DNA of 64,000 nt from Streptomyces sp. NBC_01268 (GTDB taxonomy: Bacteria; Actinomycetota; Actinomycetes; Streptomycetales; Streptomycetaceae). A program made the translations under genes and the position numbers. The stretch covers positions 4,464,001 through 4,528,000 of the forward strand of contig NZ_CP108454.1 in assembly GCF_036240795.1 (NCBI RefSeq), in the 5' to 3' direction. Below are positions 53,461-62,131 of the stretch, in pieces. Below the pieces are notes generated by a model. That model was not told the origin of the DNA. It ran no database searches and was given only the letters and a program-made list of their open reading frames with translations. Positions within the stretch are counted from its first letter, which is position 1, and every line of letters starts with the position of its first letter.

Positions 53461-54006
53461 ATGAAGAAGAAGATCCTCCTCGGCACCACCGCCGCCGCCG
53501 TTCTCGCCGCCGGCACCTTCGGCGCCGTCTCCGCCAACGCCTCCGCCCCGCAGGCCGCGCCCGCCGCCGTCGCGAAGAAGGCCGACGCGGACCGCGACAA
53601 CCTGCGCCAGGACACCCACCTGACGATCGAGGCCGCCACCAAGGCCGCGCAGGCGACGCTGAAGGCCGCCGAGAAGGAGAACCAGCGGGTCTCCGTCGCC
53701 GTCGTCGACCGCAACGGCAACACCATCGTCACCCTCCGCGGCGACGGTGCCGGCCCGCAGTCCTACGAGTCGGCCGAGCGCAAGGCGTACACCGCCGTCT
53801 CCTGGAACGCCCCGACCTCCGTCCTCGCGGGCCGCCTGGCCCAGGCCCCGAACCTGAAGGACATCCCGGGCACCCTCTTCCTCGCCGGCGGCGCTCCCGT
53901 CGCCGCGAACGGTGCCCCGATCGCCGGCATCGGCGTGGCCGGCGCGCCCTCGGGCGACCTGGACGAGAAGTTCGCCCAGGCGGGCGTCGCCTCCCTGAAC
54001 GACTGA
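53461..54006 (+). CDS. hbpS: extracellular haem-binding protein HbpS-like (GlcG family)
   Basis: A 181-residue exported protein. The signal peptide (MKKKILLGTTAAAVLAAGTF) ends near 'SANASAPQ'. The mature part is a GlcG/HbpS domain: 'LTIEAATKAAQATLKAAEKE', 'VAVVDRNGNTIVTLRGDGAG', 'ESAERKAYTA' and 'PIAGIGVAGAPSGDLDE'. In S. reticuli HbpS binds haem, can bind iron, and modulates the SenS kinase outside the cell. It is divergent from the kinase and regulator genes, the expected layout. A CAGGAG site precedes ATG 53461. The 258-base gap to senS contains both promoters; I mark no specific site. Confidence 0.88.
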   Translation: MKKKILLGTTAAAVLAAGTFGAVSANASAPQAAPAAVAKKADADRDNLRQDTHLTIEAATKAAQATLKAAEKENQRVSVAVVDRNGNTIVTLRGDGAGPQSYESAERKAYTAVSWNAPTSVLAGRLAQAPNLKDIPGTLFLAGGAPVAANGAPIAGIGVAGAPSGDLDEKFAQAGVASLND

Positions 54007-54008
54007 CA

Positions 54009-54045
54009 CCCATCCCGGAGGGCCTCCTGACCGGCCCTCCCGTGG
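54009..54045 (+). terminator. terminator after hbpS
   Basis: GGAGGGCC (54017-54024) and GGCCCTCC (54033-54040) are perfect arms, extended outward by CCCA/TGGG, starting two bases after the stop codon. Confidence 0.8.
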
Positions 54046-54152
54046 GACACCCCGCACGTCAGCGGCGCCCGGACCCCCCGCCGGGCGCCGCTGATCCGTA
54101 TCCGCGCCCGCGCGGCGGCTGATTCGTACTCCGATCGATTCGTACGTCTGTT

Positions 54153-54158
54153 TAGGAT
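54153..54158 (+). promoter_or_regulatory. -10 element suggesting a leaderless mRNA
   Basis: TAGGAT lies 6 bases before GTG 54165, so transcription could start at or next to the start codon. The 9-base sequence GATTCGTAC is also repeated at 54121 and 54137. No ribosome site is seen before the gene. Confidence 0.4.
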
Positions 54159-54164
54159 CGGTTC

Positions 54165-55556
54165 GTGAACGCGCGCAGCCGAACCGGAGCCCTGGCCCTC
54201 GTCCTCGCCCTGCTCACCGCCGGCTGCACCGGCGGCGGGGCCGGCGGGGTCACCGGCACACCGGGTTCCGCGGGGCTGCGCGACCCGTACTTCCCCCGGC
54301 TCGGCAACGGCGGCTACGACGTCGGCCACTACGCCCTCACGCTCGCCTACGACCCGGCCACCGGCCGCCTCGACGGGCGCGCCGAGATCACCGCGAAGGC
54401 CACCCAGGACCTCAGCGCCTTCAACCTGGACCTCGCCGGACTCACCGTCCGCGACGCCACCGTCGACGGCGCGCCCGCCGCCGTCAGCCGCGCCGGGAAC
54501 GAGCTGACCCTGCGCCCGCGCGAGGACATCGACGCCGGCGAGGAGTTCCGTGCCGTCGTCGCGTACGACGGCGTCCCGGAGACCGTCACGGACGCGGACG
54601 GCTCCGAGGAGGGCTGGCTGAAGACCGCGGACGGGGCCGTCGCGGTCGGCGAACCGACCGGCTCCATGGCCTGGTTCCCCGGCAACCACCACCCCTCCGA
54701 CAAGGCCACGTACGACGTCACCGTCACCGTCCCCGCCGGGCTGAAGGCCCTCTCCAACGGCGTGATGACCTCCGCGAAGACGACCGCCGACGGGCACACC
54801 ACCTCCGTCTGGCACTCCGCCGAACCCATGGCGAGCTATCTGGCGACCCTCGCGATCGGGAGGTACGACACGACGACCGCGACCGCCCTCGGCAAGGTCC
54901 CCGTGCTCACCGCCGCCGACCCGCAGGTCGCCGCCGAGAGCGCCGCGCTGCGAGCCAGGGTGCCGGAGATCCTGAAGTGGCAGACGGAGAACTTCGGCCC
55001 CTACCCCTTCGCCGCGGCCGGGGCGATCGTCGAGCGGGACGGCGACGTCGGCTACGCGCTGGAGACCCAGAGCCGCCCGGTCTTCCCGCTCGGCTCCTTC
55101 GACACCCCGACCCTCGTCCACGAGCTGGCCCACCAGTGGTACGGCGACTCCGTGTCGCCCGCCTCCTGGAAGGACATCTGGCTGAACGAGAGCTTCGCGA
55201 CCTACGCGGAGTGGCTGTACGCGGAGGACTTCGGCGGCACGCCCGCGCAGAAGAGCTTCGAGCGGGCCTTCGCCGACGAGGACGCCTGGGCCTTCCCGCC
55301 GGCCGAACCGCCCACCGCCGAGGACCTGTTCGGCGCGCCGGTGTACCAGCGGGGCGCGATGGTGCTGCACAAGATCCGGCAGGCGGTCGGCGACGACGCG
55401 TTCTTCGAGATCCTGGCGGGCTGGCCGGCGAAGTACCGGCACTCCACCGCCACCACCGAGGACTTCACGCGGTACGTGGAGTCGGTGGCGGGCCGCGACC
55501 TGGGGGACCTGTGGGACGTCTGGCTGTACGGCGACGGGAAGCCCGCCAAGCCGTAG
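54165..55556 (+). CDS. M1-family zinc metallopeptidase lipoprotein
   Basis: A 463-residue aminopeptidase N-like protein. The start 'NARSRTGALALVLALLTAGC' is a lipoprotein signal with the lipidated Cys at residue 21. The zinc site is 'VHELAHQWYGDSV' with the third ligand Glu in 'WLNESFATYAEW'; the M1 GxMxN-type segment is altered to 'VGYALETQSR'. It is shorter than full aminopeptidase N (no C-terminal helical domain). It likely trims peptides at the outer membrane face. GTG 54165. Confidence 0.88.
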   Translation: MNARSRTGALALVLALLTAGCTGGGAGGVTGTPGSAGLRDPYFPRLGNGGYDVGHYALTLAYDPATGRLDGRAEITAKATQDLSAFNLDLAGLTVRDATVDGAPAAVSRAGNELTLRPREDIDAGEEFRAVVAYDGVPETVTDADGSEEGWLKTADGAVAVGEPTGSMAWFPGNHHPSDKATYDVTVTVPAGLKALSNGVMTSAKTTADGHTTSVWHSAEPMASYLATLAIGRYDTTTATALGKVPVLTAADPQVAAESAALRARVPEILKWQTENFGPYPFAAAGAIVERDGDVGYALETQSRPVFPLGSFDTPTLVHELAHQWYGDSVSPASWKDIWLNESFATYAEWLYAEDFGGTPAQKSFERAFADEDAWAFPPAEPPTAEDLFGAPVYQRGAMVLHKIRQAVGDDAFFEILAGWPAKYRHSTATTEDFTRYVESVAGRDLGDLWDVWLYGDGKPAKP

Positions 55557-55594
55557 GGCCCGTCAGGCCCTCGGCCCCTCGGCGCGGACACGAC

Positions 55595-56107
55595 CTAGAG
55601 CGCCTTGCGCAGGACCAGGCACGGGCGGCCGTGCGCCAGGTCCGGGCGGCGCGCGGTCCCCTCGTAGCCGAGGGAGGTCCAGAAGGCGAGCGCCCGGGGG
55701 TTGTTCTCCAGGACGGCGAGCCGCAGGCCCGTGCGGCCCTGGGAGCGGAAGCCCTGCTCGACGTACCCGGCGAGGCGGCGGCCGAAGCCCGCGCGGTGCG
55801 CGCCGGCGTGGACCATCAGCAGGCCGAGCCATGGATCGGGGTCGGCCGGGTCGGGGTGCCGGCCGAGGGTGACGGCGATCGCGACCAGGCGCCCCTCGGA
55901 GCGGGCGAGCAGCACCTCGGCGGTCGGCTGGGCCAGTTCGTCGGCGAGGGCGGCGGCGACCTGCTCGGGCCGGATGCGGCCCGGGTCCGGGAAGTCGCCG
56001 CTGAGCTGCTGGAACTCCTCGTTCGAGGCGTACAGCTCGGTGAGTTCGGTGAGCAGCGGGCCGGGCAGGTCGTACGGGTCCTTGGCGGTCAGCGGTTCGA
56101 CGATCAC
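55595..56107 (-). CDS. GNAT family N-acetyltransferase
   Basis: A 170-residue GNAT protein with the acetyl-CoA segment 'HRAGFGRRLAGYVEQGFRSQ' and C-terminal 'LRLAVLENNPRALAFWTSLG'. The substrate is unknown. The likely start is GTG 56107, 12 bases after a strong hairpin that ends the terD transcript. Confidence 0.8.
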   Translation of the reverse strand: MIVEPLTAKDPYDLPGPLLTELTELYASNEEFQQLSGDFPDPGRIRPEQVAAALADELAQPTAEVLLARSEGRLVAIAVTLGRHPDPADPDPWLGLLMVHAGAHRAGFGRRLAGYVEQGFRSQGRTGLRLAVLENNPRALAFWTSLGYEGTARRPDLAHGRPCLVLRKAL

Positions 56108-56119
56108 CCGGCAAGCGTA

Positions 56120-56147
56120 GAGCCCCGGCGCGCGGGCGCCGGGGCTC
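56120..56147 (-). terminator. terminator after terD
   Basis: GAGCCCCGGCGC (56120-56131) and GCGCCGGGGCTC (56136-56147) form a perfect 12-base stem with a 4-base loop, downstream of terD. Confidence 0.85.
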
Positions 56148-56169
56148 CAGGTCACGCGGAGCGGTCGGG

Positions 56170-56745
56170 TCAGATGTTGACGCCGAAGTCGCGGGCGATG
56201 CCCTCCAGGCCGGAGGCGTAGCCCTGGCCGACGGCGCGGAACTTCCACTCGGCACCGTTGCGGTACAGCTCGCCGAAGACCATGGCGGTCTCGACGGCGG
56301 CGTCCTCCGACAGGTCGTAGCGGGCGATCTCGGCGCCGCCGGCCTGGTTGACGATGCGGATGTACGCGTTGCGGACCTGGCCGAAGTTCTGCGAGCGGTT
56401 GACCGCGTCGTAGATGGAGACCGGGAAGACGATCTTGTCGACGTCGGCCGGGAGACCCGCCAGGTTGACGTTGATCTGCTCGTCGTCGCCGCCGCCCTCG
56501 CCGGTGCGGTTGTCACCGGTGTGGACGATGGTCTGGTCCGGGGTGGACTTGTTGTTGAAGAAGACGAAGTGCCCGTCGGAGACGACCTTGCCGGTGCCGT
56601 TGACACCGATCGCGGAGGCGTCGAGGTCGAAGTCCGTGCCGGTGGTCGTGCGGACGTCCCAGCCGAGGCCCACGGTGACGGCGGTGAGGCCCGGGGCCTC
56701 CTTGGTCAGGGAGACGTTGCCGCCCTTGGAGAGGCTTACAGCCAT
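56170..56745 (-). CDS. terD: TerD-family stress protein
   Basis: A 191-residue TerD protein: '[20 protein letters not shown]' at the start, '[20 protein letters not shown]' and '[20 protein letters not shown]', which contain the Asp-rich calcium-binding sites. TerD proteins are linked to tellurite and general stress resistance and to differentiation in Streptomyces, where several paralogues exist. Monocistronic. Confidence 0.95.
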   Translation of the reverse strand: MAVSLSKGGNVSLTKEAPGLTAVTVGLGWDVRTTTGTDFDLDASAIGVNGTGKVVSDGHFVFFNNKSTPDQTIVHTGDNRTGEGGGDDEQINVNLAGLPADVDKIVFPVSIYDAVNRSQNFGQVRNAYIRIVNQAGGAEIARYDLSEDAAVETAMVFGELYRNGAEWKFRAVGQGYASGLEGIARDFGVNI

Positions 56746-56878
56746 GGGAAGTCCCTTTCATCGCGGTGTGTTCACAGCGGATAACGCGCGACGGGGCGCG
56801 GCGGTTCCAGCCCGGCGGAGTCCACCCGGACGGCCCACCGCGAAATCGGGGTGACGTCGGGGTCCCCGGACGGGGAAC

Positions 56879-57313
56879 ATGGATGACATGTCCGGTCCGT
56901 ATGTCATCCGCGGCTCCGTCTCGCTGCCCGAGGCCGAGCTCCAGTGGCGTTTCTCGCGGTCGTCCGGTCCGGGCGGGCAGCACGTCAACACCAGCGACTC
57001 GCAGGTGGAGCTGCGCTTCGACCTGGCGGCGACGGAAGCGCTCCCCGAGGTCTGGAAGGCCCGCGCCCTCGAACGGCTCGCGAGCCGCCTGGTGAACGGC
57101 GTCGTCACGGTCCGCGCCTCGGAGCACCGCTCCCAGTGGCGCAACCGCGAGACCGCCGCCGTCCGGCTCGCCTCGCTCCTGGCCGAGGCCACCGCCCCGC
57201 CACCGAAGCCGCGCCGCGCGACGAAGATCCCGCGCGGCATCAACGAGCGCCGGCTGCGGGAGAAGAAGCAGCGCTCGGACACCAAGCGCGGCCGCCAGGG
57301 CCGCGACTGGTAG
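56879..57313 (+). CDS. arfB: ArfB-like ribosome-rescue peptidyl-tRNA hydrolase
   Basis: A 144-residue protein with the release-factor catalytic motif GGQ in 'SRSSGPGGQHVNTSDSQVEL' and a Lys/Arg-rich C-terminal tail ('RRLREKKQRSDTKRGRQGRD') that in ArfB/YaeJ enters the empty mRNA channel of stalled ribosomes. It frees nascent chains from ribosomes lacking a stop codon. ATG 56888 is an alternative start. Confidence 0.93.
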   Translation: MDDMSGPYVIRGSVSLPEAELQWRFSRSSGPGGQHVNTSDSQVELRFDLAATEALPEVWKARALERLASRLVNGVVTVRASEHRSQWRNRETAAVRLASLLAEATAPPPKPRRATKIPRGINERRLREKKQRSDTKRGRQGRDW

Positions 57314-57329
57314 CCCCTGTGGCCCCGTG

Positions 57330-57368
57330 GGCGCCGGACCCGCCGGCTCCGGCAGACCGGCCGGCGCC
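57330..57368. terminator. inverted repeat between convergent genes
   Basis: GGCGCCGG (57330-57337) and CCGGCGCC (57361-57368) are perfect arms between arfB and the flavin reductase gene, touching the latter's stop codon. Confidence 0.5.
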
Positions 57369-57967
57369 TATCCCAGCGTCCGGTACTTCCCCCGGAAGTA
57401 CGTCAGCGGGCCGCCCTCCGCGGAGGGCAGGGTCGTCGCGAGCACGCGGGCGACGACGAGCGTGTGGTCACCGGCGACGACGCGGCTCTCCGTGCGGCAC
57501 TCCAGCGTCGCGAGCGCGCCGCCGATCAGCGGGGCGCCGCTGTGCGGGCCGCGGGTGTAGGGGAGGTCGGCGAAGAGCAGCCGGTCGCTGACCCGGCCCT
57601 TCATCGCGAAACGGCCGGCGACGTGCCGCTGGCTCTCGGCGAGCAGCGACACCCCCCAGACGGGCACCTCGGCGAGCAGGTCGTCCATGCGCGAGTCGTT
57701 GCGCAGGCTGACCAGGACCAGCGGCGGGTCGAGCGAGACCGACAGGAACGCGGTCGCCGTCATGCCGACGTCCTCGCCCGACGGACCGTCGTCCGGGTCG
57801 TGCGCCGTCACCAGGACCACGCCCGCCGCGAGGCGCGCCATCGCCGCCTTGAACTCGTCGTTGCTCACCCCCTCAGCATGAGGGATGTCCAGGTCGCGGA
57901 GCGGGGCGGCGACGGGGGTCGAGGCACGGGACGGGGCGGGGGCCGGGGCGGGGGTCTTCTGCAGCAC
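57368..57967 (-). CDS. flavin reductase-domain protein
   Basis: A 199-residue flavin reductase-like (FMN-binding split-barrel) protein. 'FKAAMARLAAGVVLVTA', 'GMTATAFLSVSLDPPLVLVS' and 'FRGKYRTLG' are the family's consecutive motifs. It supplies reduced flavin to a monooxygenase partner or acts alone. The first 25 residues are Pro/Ala-rich and variable. The FMO at 50028 is a flavin-bound type and would not need it. Confidence 0.88.
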   Translation of the reverse strand: MLQKTPAPAPAPSRASTPVAAPLRDLDIPHAEGVSNDEFKAAMARLAAGVVLVTAHDPDDGPSGEDVGMTATAFLSVSLDPPLVLVSLRNDSRMDDLLAEVPVWGVSLLAESQRHVAGRFAMKGRVSDRLLFADLPYTRGPHSGAPLIGGALATLECRTESRVVAGDHTLVVARVLATTLPSAEGGPLTYFRGKYRTLG

Positions 57968-58104
57968 CCTCGCACGCTAGTCCGGGCCACGGGCCCCTTA
58001 CATCGGGCCGTGGGACCAGTCCGGTTTCCCCCGCCGGTCCTAGGACCCTTTCGCCCGCCCGCTGCACCCCGTTCACCGGCCGTTCGGAATACCCCACGGC
58101 ACCT

Positions 58105-58120
58105 TGTGACTTGAGTCACA
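58105..58120 (+). promoter_or_regulatory. BldD-box-like operator upstream of cdgB
   Basis: TGTGAC-TTGA-GTCACA is an inverted repeat resembling the BldD consensus; a second repeat CTGTG-N9-CACAG lies at 58141-58159. cdgB is a known BldD target in S. coelicolor, which supports the reading. Confidence 0.6.
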
Positions 58121-58247
58121 GAGCACAGTATTTGTTGACCCTGTGTACCGGGTGCACAGCTCGCTGTGATTCAGTGACTGGGACAGTGCAGTACGAAGCC
58201 GATGAGAACCCTGGAGTTAGCTGTCGAGGTCTCGGGGAGAGCGAGCA

Positions 58248-59897
58248 ATGGAGACCGAGTCGGAGCCGTACGTCCGTCTTGCGACCCTGCGGCAGCTGCA
58301 TCAGGTCGTGGCGGACCTCAATACCGCCCGCAGCCTTGCGGACACCTTGCAGGCCGTCGCCGACGGCATCGTCGCCGGGCTCAACTATGAGCTGGCCTGC
58401 GTCAATCTCGTACGCCCCGACGGCGACCTGGTCGTCGCCGCCTTCGCCGGCAGCCCCGCCGCAGAAGCCCTGATCACCGGCCGGGTCGGCTCCCGCGCCT
58501 CCTGGGACCGCCGCCTCACCATGGGCGAGTCCTGGGGCGACCTGCGGTTCATCCCGCACACCGAGGGCTGGGTGCTGATCGAGGACGACGTCCCGCAGTG
58601 GCACACCGAGGGCCCCGCCCCCCGCTTCGAGGACGAGTGGCACCCCCACGACCGCCTCTACGCCCCCATGTACGCCTCCGGCTCCGGCCGCGAGCTGCTC
58701 GGCGTGATCTCCGTCGACCGCCCGCGCAACGGACGCCACCCCGGCCCCTGGGGCCGCGAAGCCCTCCAGATGTACGCCTCCCAGTCCGGCATCGCGATCA
58801 GCAACGCCCGGCTGCGCTCCAACATGCAGCGCGCCCTCGTCCGCCTGGAGCGCGAGCAGCAGGCCCTGCGCGCCAGCGAGGAGTCCTTCCGGCAGGCCTT
58901 CGAGTACGCGCCCTCCGGCATGGCCATCGCCGAGATGGGCGGCGACCAGCACGGACGCCTGCTGCGCACCAACGACGCCCTGTGCCGGCTGCTCGGCCGC
59001 CCCGCCTCCGTCATGCGCCGCTACTCCTTCGCCGACCTCGTCCACCCCGAGGACATAGGGACCCTGCTGCGCACCTCCGCCGAAGGCGGCCGCGCCGAGC
59101 TGCGCCTCGGCCGCCGGGACGGCACGTACGTCTGGGTCTCCCTGCGCAACTCCGTCGTCGCCGACACCGCCGACGGCCCCCGCTTCCTCCTCACCCACGT
59201 CGAGGACATCGAGGAGCGCAAGCGGCACGAGCTGCAGCTCGCCCACCGCGCCTCGCACGACGCCCTCACCGGCCTGCCGAACAGCGCCGAGCTGCGCTCC
59301 CGGCTCTCCGCCCGGCTCTGCGAGCGCCCCTTCGCCGGCTCCGGCGCCCCCGCCGACGAGTACGAGCCGCCGTACGAGTACGACTACGACCACGCGCACG
59401 GACACGGCTTCGGCTTCTCCCCGGTCGGCGCCGCCGCCGGGGCGTACGACGGGCACGTGCACTCCGTCGCCCCCACCGGCGGCGAGGTCGACGACGGTAC
59501 GAAGGGGCTCGCCGTCCTCTTCTGCGACCTCGACGGCTTCAAGTCGATCAACGACCGCTTCGGGCACCACACCGGCGACGCCGTCCTCATCGAGGTGGCC
59601 CGCCGGCTCACCACGGGCGTACGGGACGGGGACACGGTCGCCCGGCTCGGCGGCGACGAGTTCGTGGTCCTCGCCGACGGCCTGGGCTCGGCCGACGCCG
59701 CCGACCTCGCGGTGCGGCTGCGGAACGCGATCATTCCGCCGATCCGGGTCGACGGGCGGGCGGTCCGGGTCGGTGCCAGCTTCGGCATCGGCTGGGCCGA
59801 GTGCGGTATGACCGTGGAAGAGGTCCTGAACAGCGCGGACCAGCGGATGTACATAGAGAAGCGGTCCCGCTCGAAGATGCACCGCCGCGCCGGATAG
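58248..59897 (+). CDS. cdgB: GAF-PAS-GGDEF diguanylate cyclase CdgB
   Basis: A 549-residue cytoplasmic cyclase. The GAF-like domain spans about 20-190, PAS/PAC about 215-335 ('EESFRQAFEYAPSGMAIAEM', 'RRDGTYVWVSLRNSVV'), and the GGDEF domain follows from 'SHDALTGLPN' with an intact active site 'VARLGGDEFVVLAD'. It makes c-di-GMP, which in Streptomyces controls BldD and hence development. Between 'LTGLPN' and 'LFCDLDGFKSIND' there is an insertion rich in Tyr, Asp, Glu, His and Gly ('EYEPPYEYDYDHAHGHGFGF'). ATG 58248 follows a GGGGAGAG site. The upstream BldD-like box suggests feedback control. Confidence 0.92.
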   Translation: METESEPYVRLATLRQLHQVVADLNTARSLADTLQAVADGIVAGLNYELACVNLVRPDGDLVVAAFAGSPAAEALITGRVGSRASWDRRLTMGESWGDLRFIPHTEGWVLIEDDVPQWHTEGPAPRFEDEWHPHDRLYAPMYASGSGRELLGVISVDRPRNGRHPGPWGREALQMYASQSGIAISNARLRSNMQRALVRLEREQQALRASEESFRQAFEYAPSGMAIAEMGGDQHGRLLRTNDALCRLLGRPASVMRRYSFADLVHPEDIGTLLRTSAEGGRAELRLGRRDGTYVWVSLRNSVVADTADGPRFLLTHVEDIEERKRHELQLAHRASHDALTGLPNSAELRSRLSARLCERPFAGSGAPADEYEPPYEYDYDHAHGHGFGFSPVGAAAGAYDGHVHSVAPTGGEVDDGTKGLAVLFCDLDGFKSINDRFGHHTGDAVLIEVARRLTTGVRDGDTVARLGGDEFVVLADGLGSADAADLAVRLRNAIIPPIRVDGRAVRVGASFGIGWAECGMTVEEVLNSADQRMYIEKRSRSKMHRRAG

Positions 59898-60018
59898 GCC
59901 CCGGAGACGGGTTCCCGTTCACGGGACGTACACGGAGCGCGGAATTCCCCGCAGGGCCGTTCGGGGTAGGCTCGGCCGGTCGGCGACGGCCGGCGAGCAG
60001 GGAAAGGGAGTGACCCGG

Positions 60019-60975
60019 ATGGCTGCGGGCAACGACGGCGGGAAGACGCCCGAGGACGACGATCCGTTCGGCTACCTGTACGAGGACGGCCAGGCGGCAG
60101 GCGCCCAGCCGCCCCAGGGCGGCGGCTACGGCTACCCCGGCCCCGCGTCCCAGCCGGGCGTCCCCCGCACCTCGTACAACCAGGTCCGCACGGTCGGCGA
60201 GCGCCAGTACGGCGGCCGCCCCCCGGCCCCCCACGTCCCGCAGCAGCAGGCGTACGGCCAGCCGCACCCGCAGTACGCGGCCCCCGAGACGTACCCGGGC
60301 GGCCCCCAGACCCGCCAGACCCCGATGCCCCCCACCGGGCGCGGCGGCGGCCCCAACACCAAGGGCCTGCTGATGGGCGCCGTCGCGGTCGTCGCGGTCG
60401 TCGTCATCGGCATCGCGGTCGCCGTGATCAACAACAACGGCGGCGAGTCCGACAACGCGGGCAGCGCGGGTGGCAAGACCACCGCCCCCACCCAGGTCGA
60501 GGAGTCCCCCTCCACCGACTCCAGCCCCTCCTCCAAGCCGCCGACGGAACTGCCGCAGCAGGACGCGGCGACGCTGAAGCTGGGCGGGTCGGCGGTGCTG
60601 GCGAAGGACATCAAGGGCGCGGAGGGTGCGGACGGCGCCTACGTGACCGGGTTCAACGCGATCGGCTCGTCGGTGACCTGGCAGGCGGACGTGCCCGAGG
60701 CCGGGGAGTACTACCTGTACGTGCGGTACGCGATCCCGGCGAAGGACGCGAACGCGACGCTGACCGTCAACGACAAGGCGAACAGCAATCCGATAGGGCT
60801 GAAGAACTTCGTCGGCTCCTCGGACCCCAACCTGGAGAAGAACTGGCAGACCACCTGGGCGCCGGTCACCCTGAAGCAGGGGCAGAACTCGATCAAGCTC
60901 TCCTGCGAGCAGGGCAACCAGTGCGACGCGCTCTTCGACTGGCTGAAGATCAGCAAGACCAAGCTGAGCGGCTGA
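60019..60975 (+). CDS. membrane-anchored protein with CBM-like domain
   Basis: A 318-residue protein. Residues 1-110 are Pro/Gln/Tyr/Gly-rich and probably cytoplasmic. A single membrane helix ('LLMGAVAVVAVVVIGIAVAV') follows, then a Ser/Thr/Pro linker and an external beta-sandwich resembling carbohydrate-binding module 35/6 ('GEYYLYVRYAIPAKDANATL', 'VTLKQGQNSIKL', 'DALFDWLKISK'). It may bind cell-wall or extracellular sugars. ATG 60019 is preferred over GTG 60010, which directly abuts the ribosome site. Confidence 0.82.
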   Translation: MAAGNDGGKTPEDDDPFGYLYEDGQAAGAQPPQGGGYGYPGPASQPGVPRTSYNQVRTVGERQYGGRPPAPHVPQQQAYGQPHPQYAAPETYPGGPQTRQTPMPPTGRGGGPNTKGLLMGAVAVVAVVVIGIAVAVINNNGGESDNAGSAGGKTTAPTQVEESPSTDSSPSSKPPTELPQQDAATLKLGGSAVLAKDIKGAEGADGAYVTGFNAIGSSVTWQADVPEAGEYYLYVRYAIPAKDANATLTVNDKANSNPIGLKNFVGSSDPNLEKNWQTTWAPVTLKQGQNSIKLSCEQGNQCDALFDWLKISKTKLSG

Positions 60976-61008
60976 GTGGTGCGGCGGCCGCCTGACGGCC
61001 GTGGCGGC

Positions 61009-61028
61009 GGGGCTCCTTCGGGAGCCCC
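61009..61028 (+). terminator. UUCG-loop intrinsic terminator
   Basis: GGGGCTCC-TTCG-GGAGCCCC is a perfect 8-base stem with a stable tetraloop, 33 bases after the CBM-protein stop and followed by TTCGTCGTT. Confidence 0.9.
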
Positions 61029-61071
61029 TTCGTCGTTCCGGGCGCGGGTCGCCGAGGGCGGTGATCCGGCG

Positions 61072-62010
61072 TCAGGCCGCCGTCGCCGGGGCCTGGACCG
61101 TGATGCGGGGGAGCATCGCCTCGTACGCCGTCTCGTCGAACTCGCCGGCCACCGGGGAGAGGACGGTCGCCGCGGAGAGGGCGACGGCGTGGGCGAGCCG
61201 GGTGGGCCAGTCGGTGCCGTCGACCAGGCCGGCGAGGAGGGCGGCGACGGCCGAGTCGCCGGCTCCGGTCGGGTTGCCCTGGACGGGGGCGGGCGGGGCC
61301 GCCTGCCACAGGCCCTCCGGTGTGACGGCGAGCAGGCCCTCGGGGCCGAGCGAGGTGACGACCGCGTGGGCGCCGCGGCGGCGGGCGTCGCGGGTGGCGC
61401 GGTGGGGCTCGCGGGAGCCGGTGAGCAGGGCCAGTTCGTCGGCGTTGGGCTTGATCAGGTCGGGGCGGGCGGCGATGCCGCGGCGCAGTGGTTCGCCGCT
61501 GGTGTCGAGGAGGACCGGGACGCCGGCGCCCCGGGCGAGCCGGACGAGTTCGGCGTACGCGCCGACGTGGATGCCCGGCGGGAGGCTGCCGCAGAGCGCG
61601 ACCGCCCGTGCCCCGTCGAGGAGTTCGGTGTAGCGGGTGGTGAACGCGGCCCATTCGGACGGGGCGATGGCCGGGCCGGGCTCGTTGAGCTGGGTGGTGT
61701 CGCCGGTGGCGGCGTCGACGACGGCGACCGTGCGCCGGGTGGGCCCCTCGACGGGGACCAGCGCGTCGTGGACCCGCTGCCCCTGGGTCGTGCGGGCGAG
61801 GAGTTCGCGCAGGGTCGCGCCGGTGGCTCCGCCGGCGAAGCCGGTGACGACGGTCTCGTGGCCGAGGGCGCCGAGCACCCGGGCGACGTTGAGGCCCTTG
61901 CCGCCGGGGCGTTCGATGACCTGGGTGACGCGGTGCGAGGCGTGCGGGACGAGGGCGGGCACCCGATAGGTCAGGTCCACCGCCGTGTTGAGGGTGACCG
62001 TGAGGATCAC
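61072..62010 (-). CDS. PfkB-family sugar kinase (1-phosphofructokinase-like)
   Basis: A 312-residue ribokinase-fold kinase. 'ILTVTLNTAVDLTYRVPAL' is the 1-PFK/tagatose-6-P kinase start, 'RPGGKGLNVARVLGALG' the first signature and 'PTGAGDSAVAALLAGLVDG' the second, containing the catalytic Asp. GTG 62010 fits the family start better than GTG 62019. It is downstream of nagA and nagK on the same strand but separated by a hairpin, so a role in amino-sugar use is suggested by position only. Confidence 0.88.
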   Translation of the reverse strand: MILTVTLNTAVDLTYRVPALVPHASHRVTQVIERPGGKGLNVARVLGALGHETVVTGFAGGATGATLRELLARTTQGQRVHDALVPVEGPTRRTVAVVDAATGDTTQLNEPGPAIAPSEWAAFTTRYTELLDGARAVALCGSLPPGIHVGAYAELVRLARGAGVPVLLDTSGEPLRRGIAARPDLIKPNADELALLTGSREPHRATRDARRRGAHAVVTSLGPEGLLAVTPEGLWQAAPPAPVQGNPTGAGDSAVAALLAGLVDGTDWPTRLAHAVALSAATVLSPVAGEFDETAYEAMLPRITVQAPATAA

Positions 62011-62070
62011 CGGCGCCACCCCCGTCGTCTCGTGTCAGCGCTGCTGGCGCCCTGATCATGCCAAACAGAT

Positions 62071-62101
62071 GGCGGTTGGCCCAGACCCTGGACCAACCGC
62101 C
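62071..62101 (-). terminator. terminator after nagA
   Basis: GGCGGTTGG (62071-62079) and CCAACCGCC (62093-62101) are perfect 9-base arms; on the minus strand the stem is followed by a short T-rich stretch. Confidence 0.75.
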
Positions 62102-62131
62102 GTGACGTGATTTCAGGTACGTCGCGCGTGC

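Noticed and set aside
62071..62101. DasR (dre) operator in the nag region
   Set aside because: The palindrome is longer and differently spaced than the dre core, and it lies after nagA rather than before the operon; a terminator fits better.
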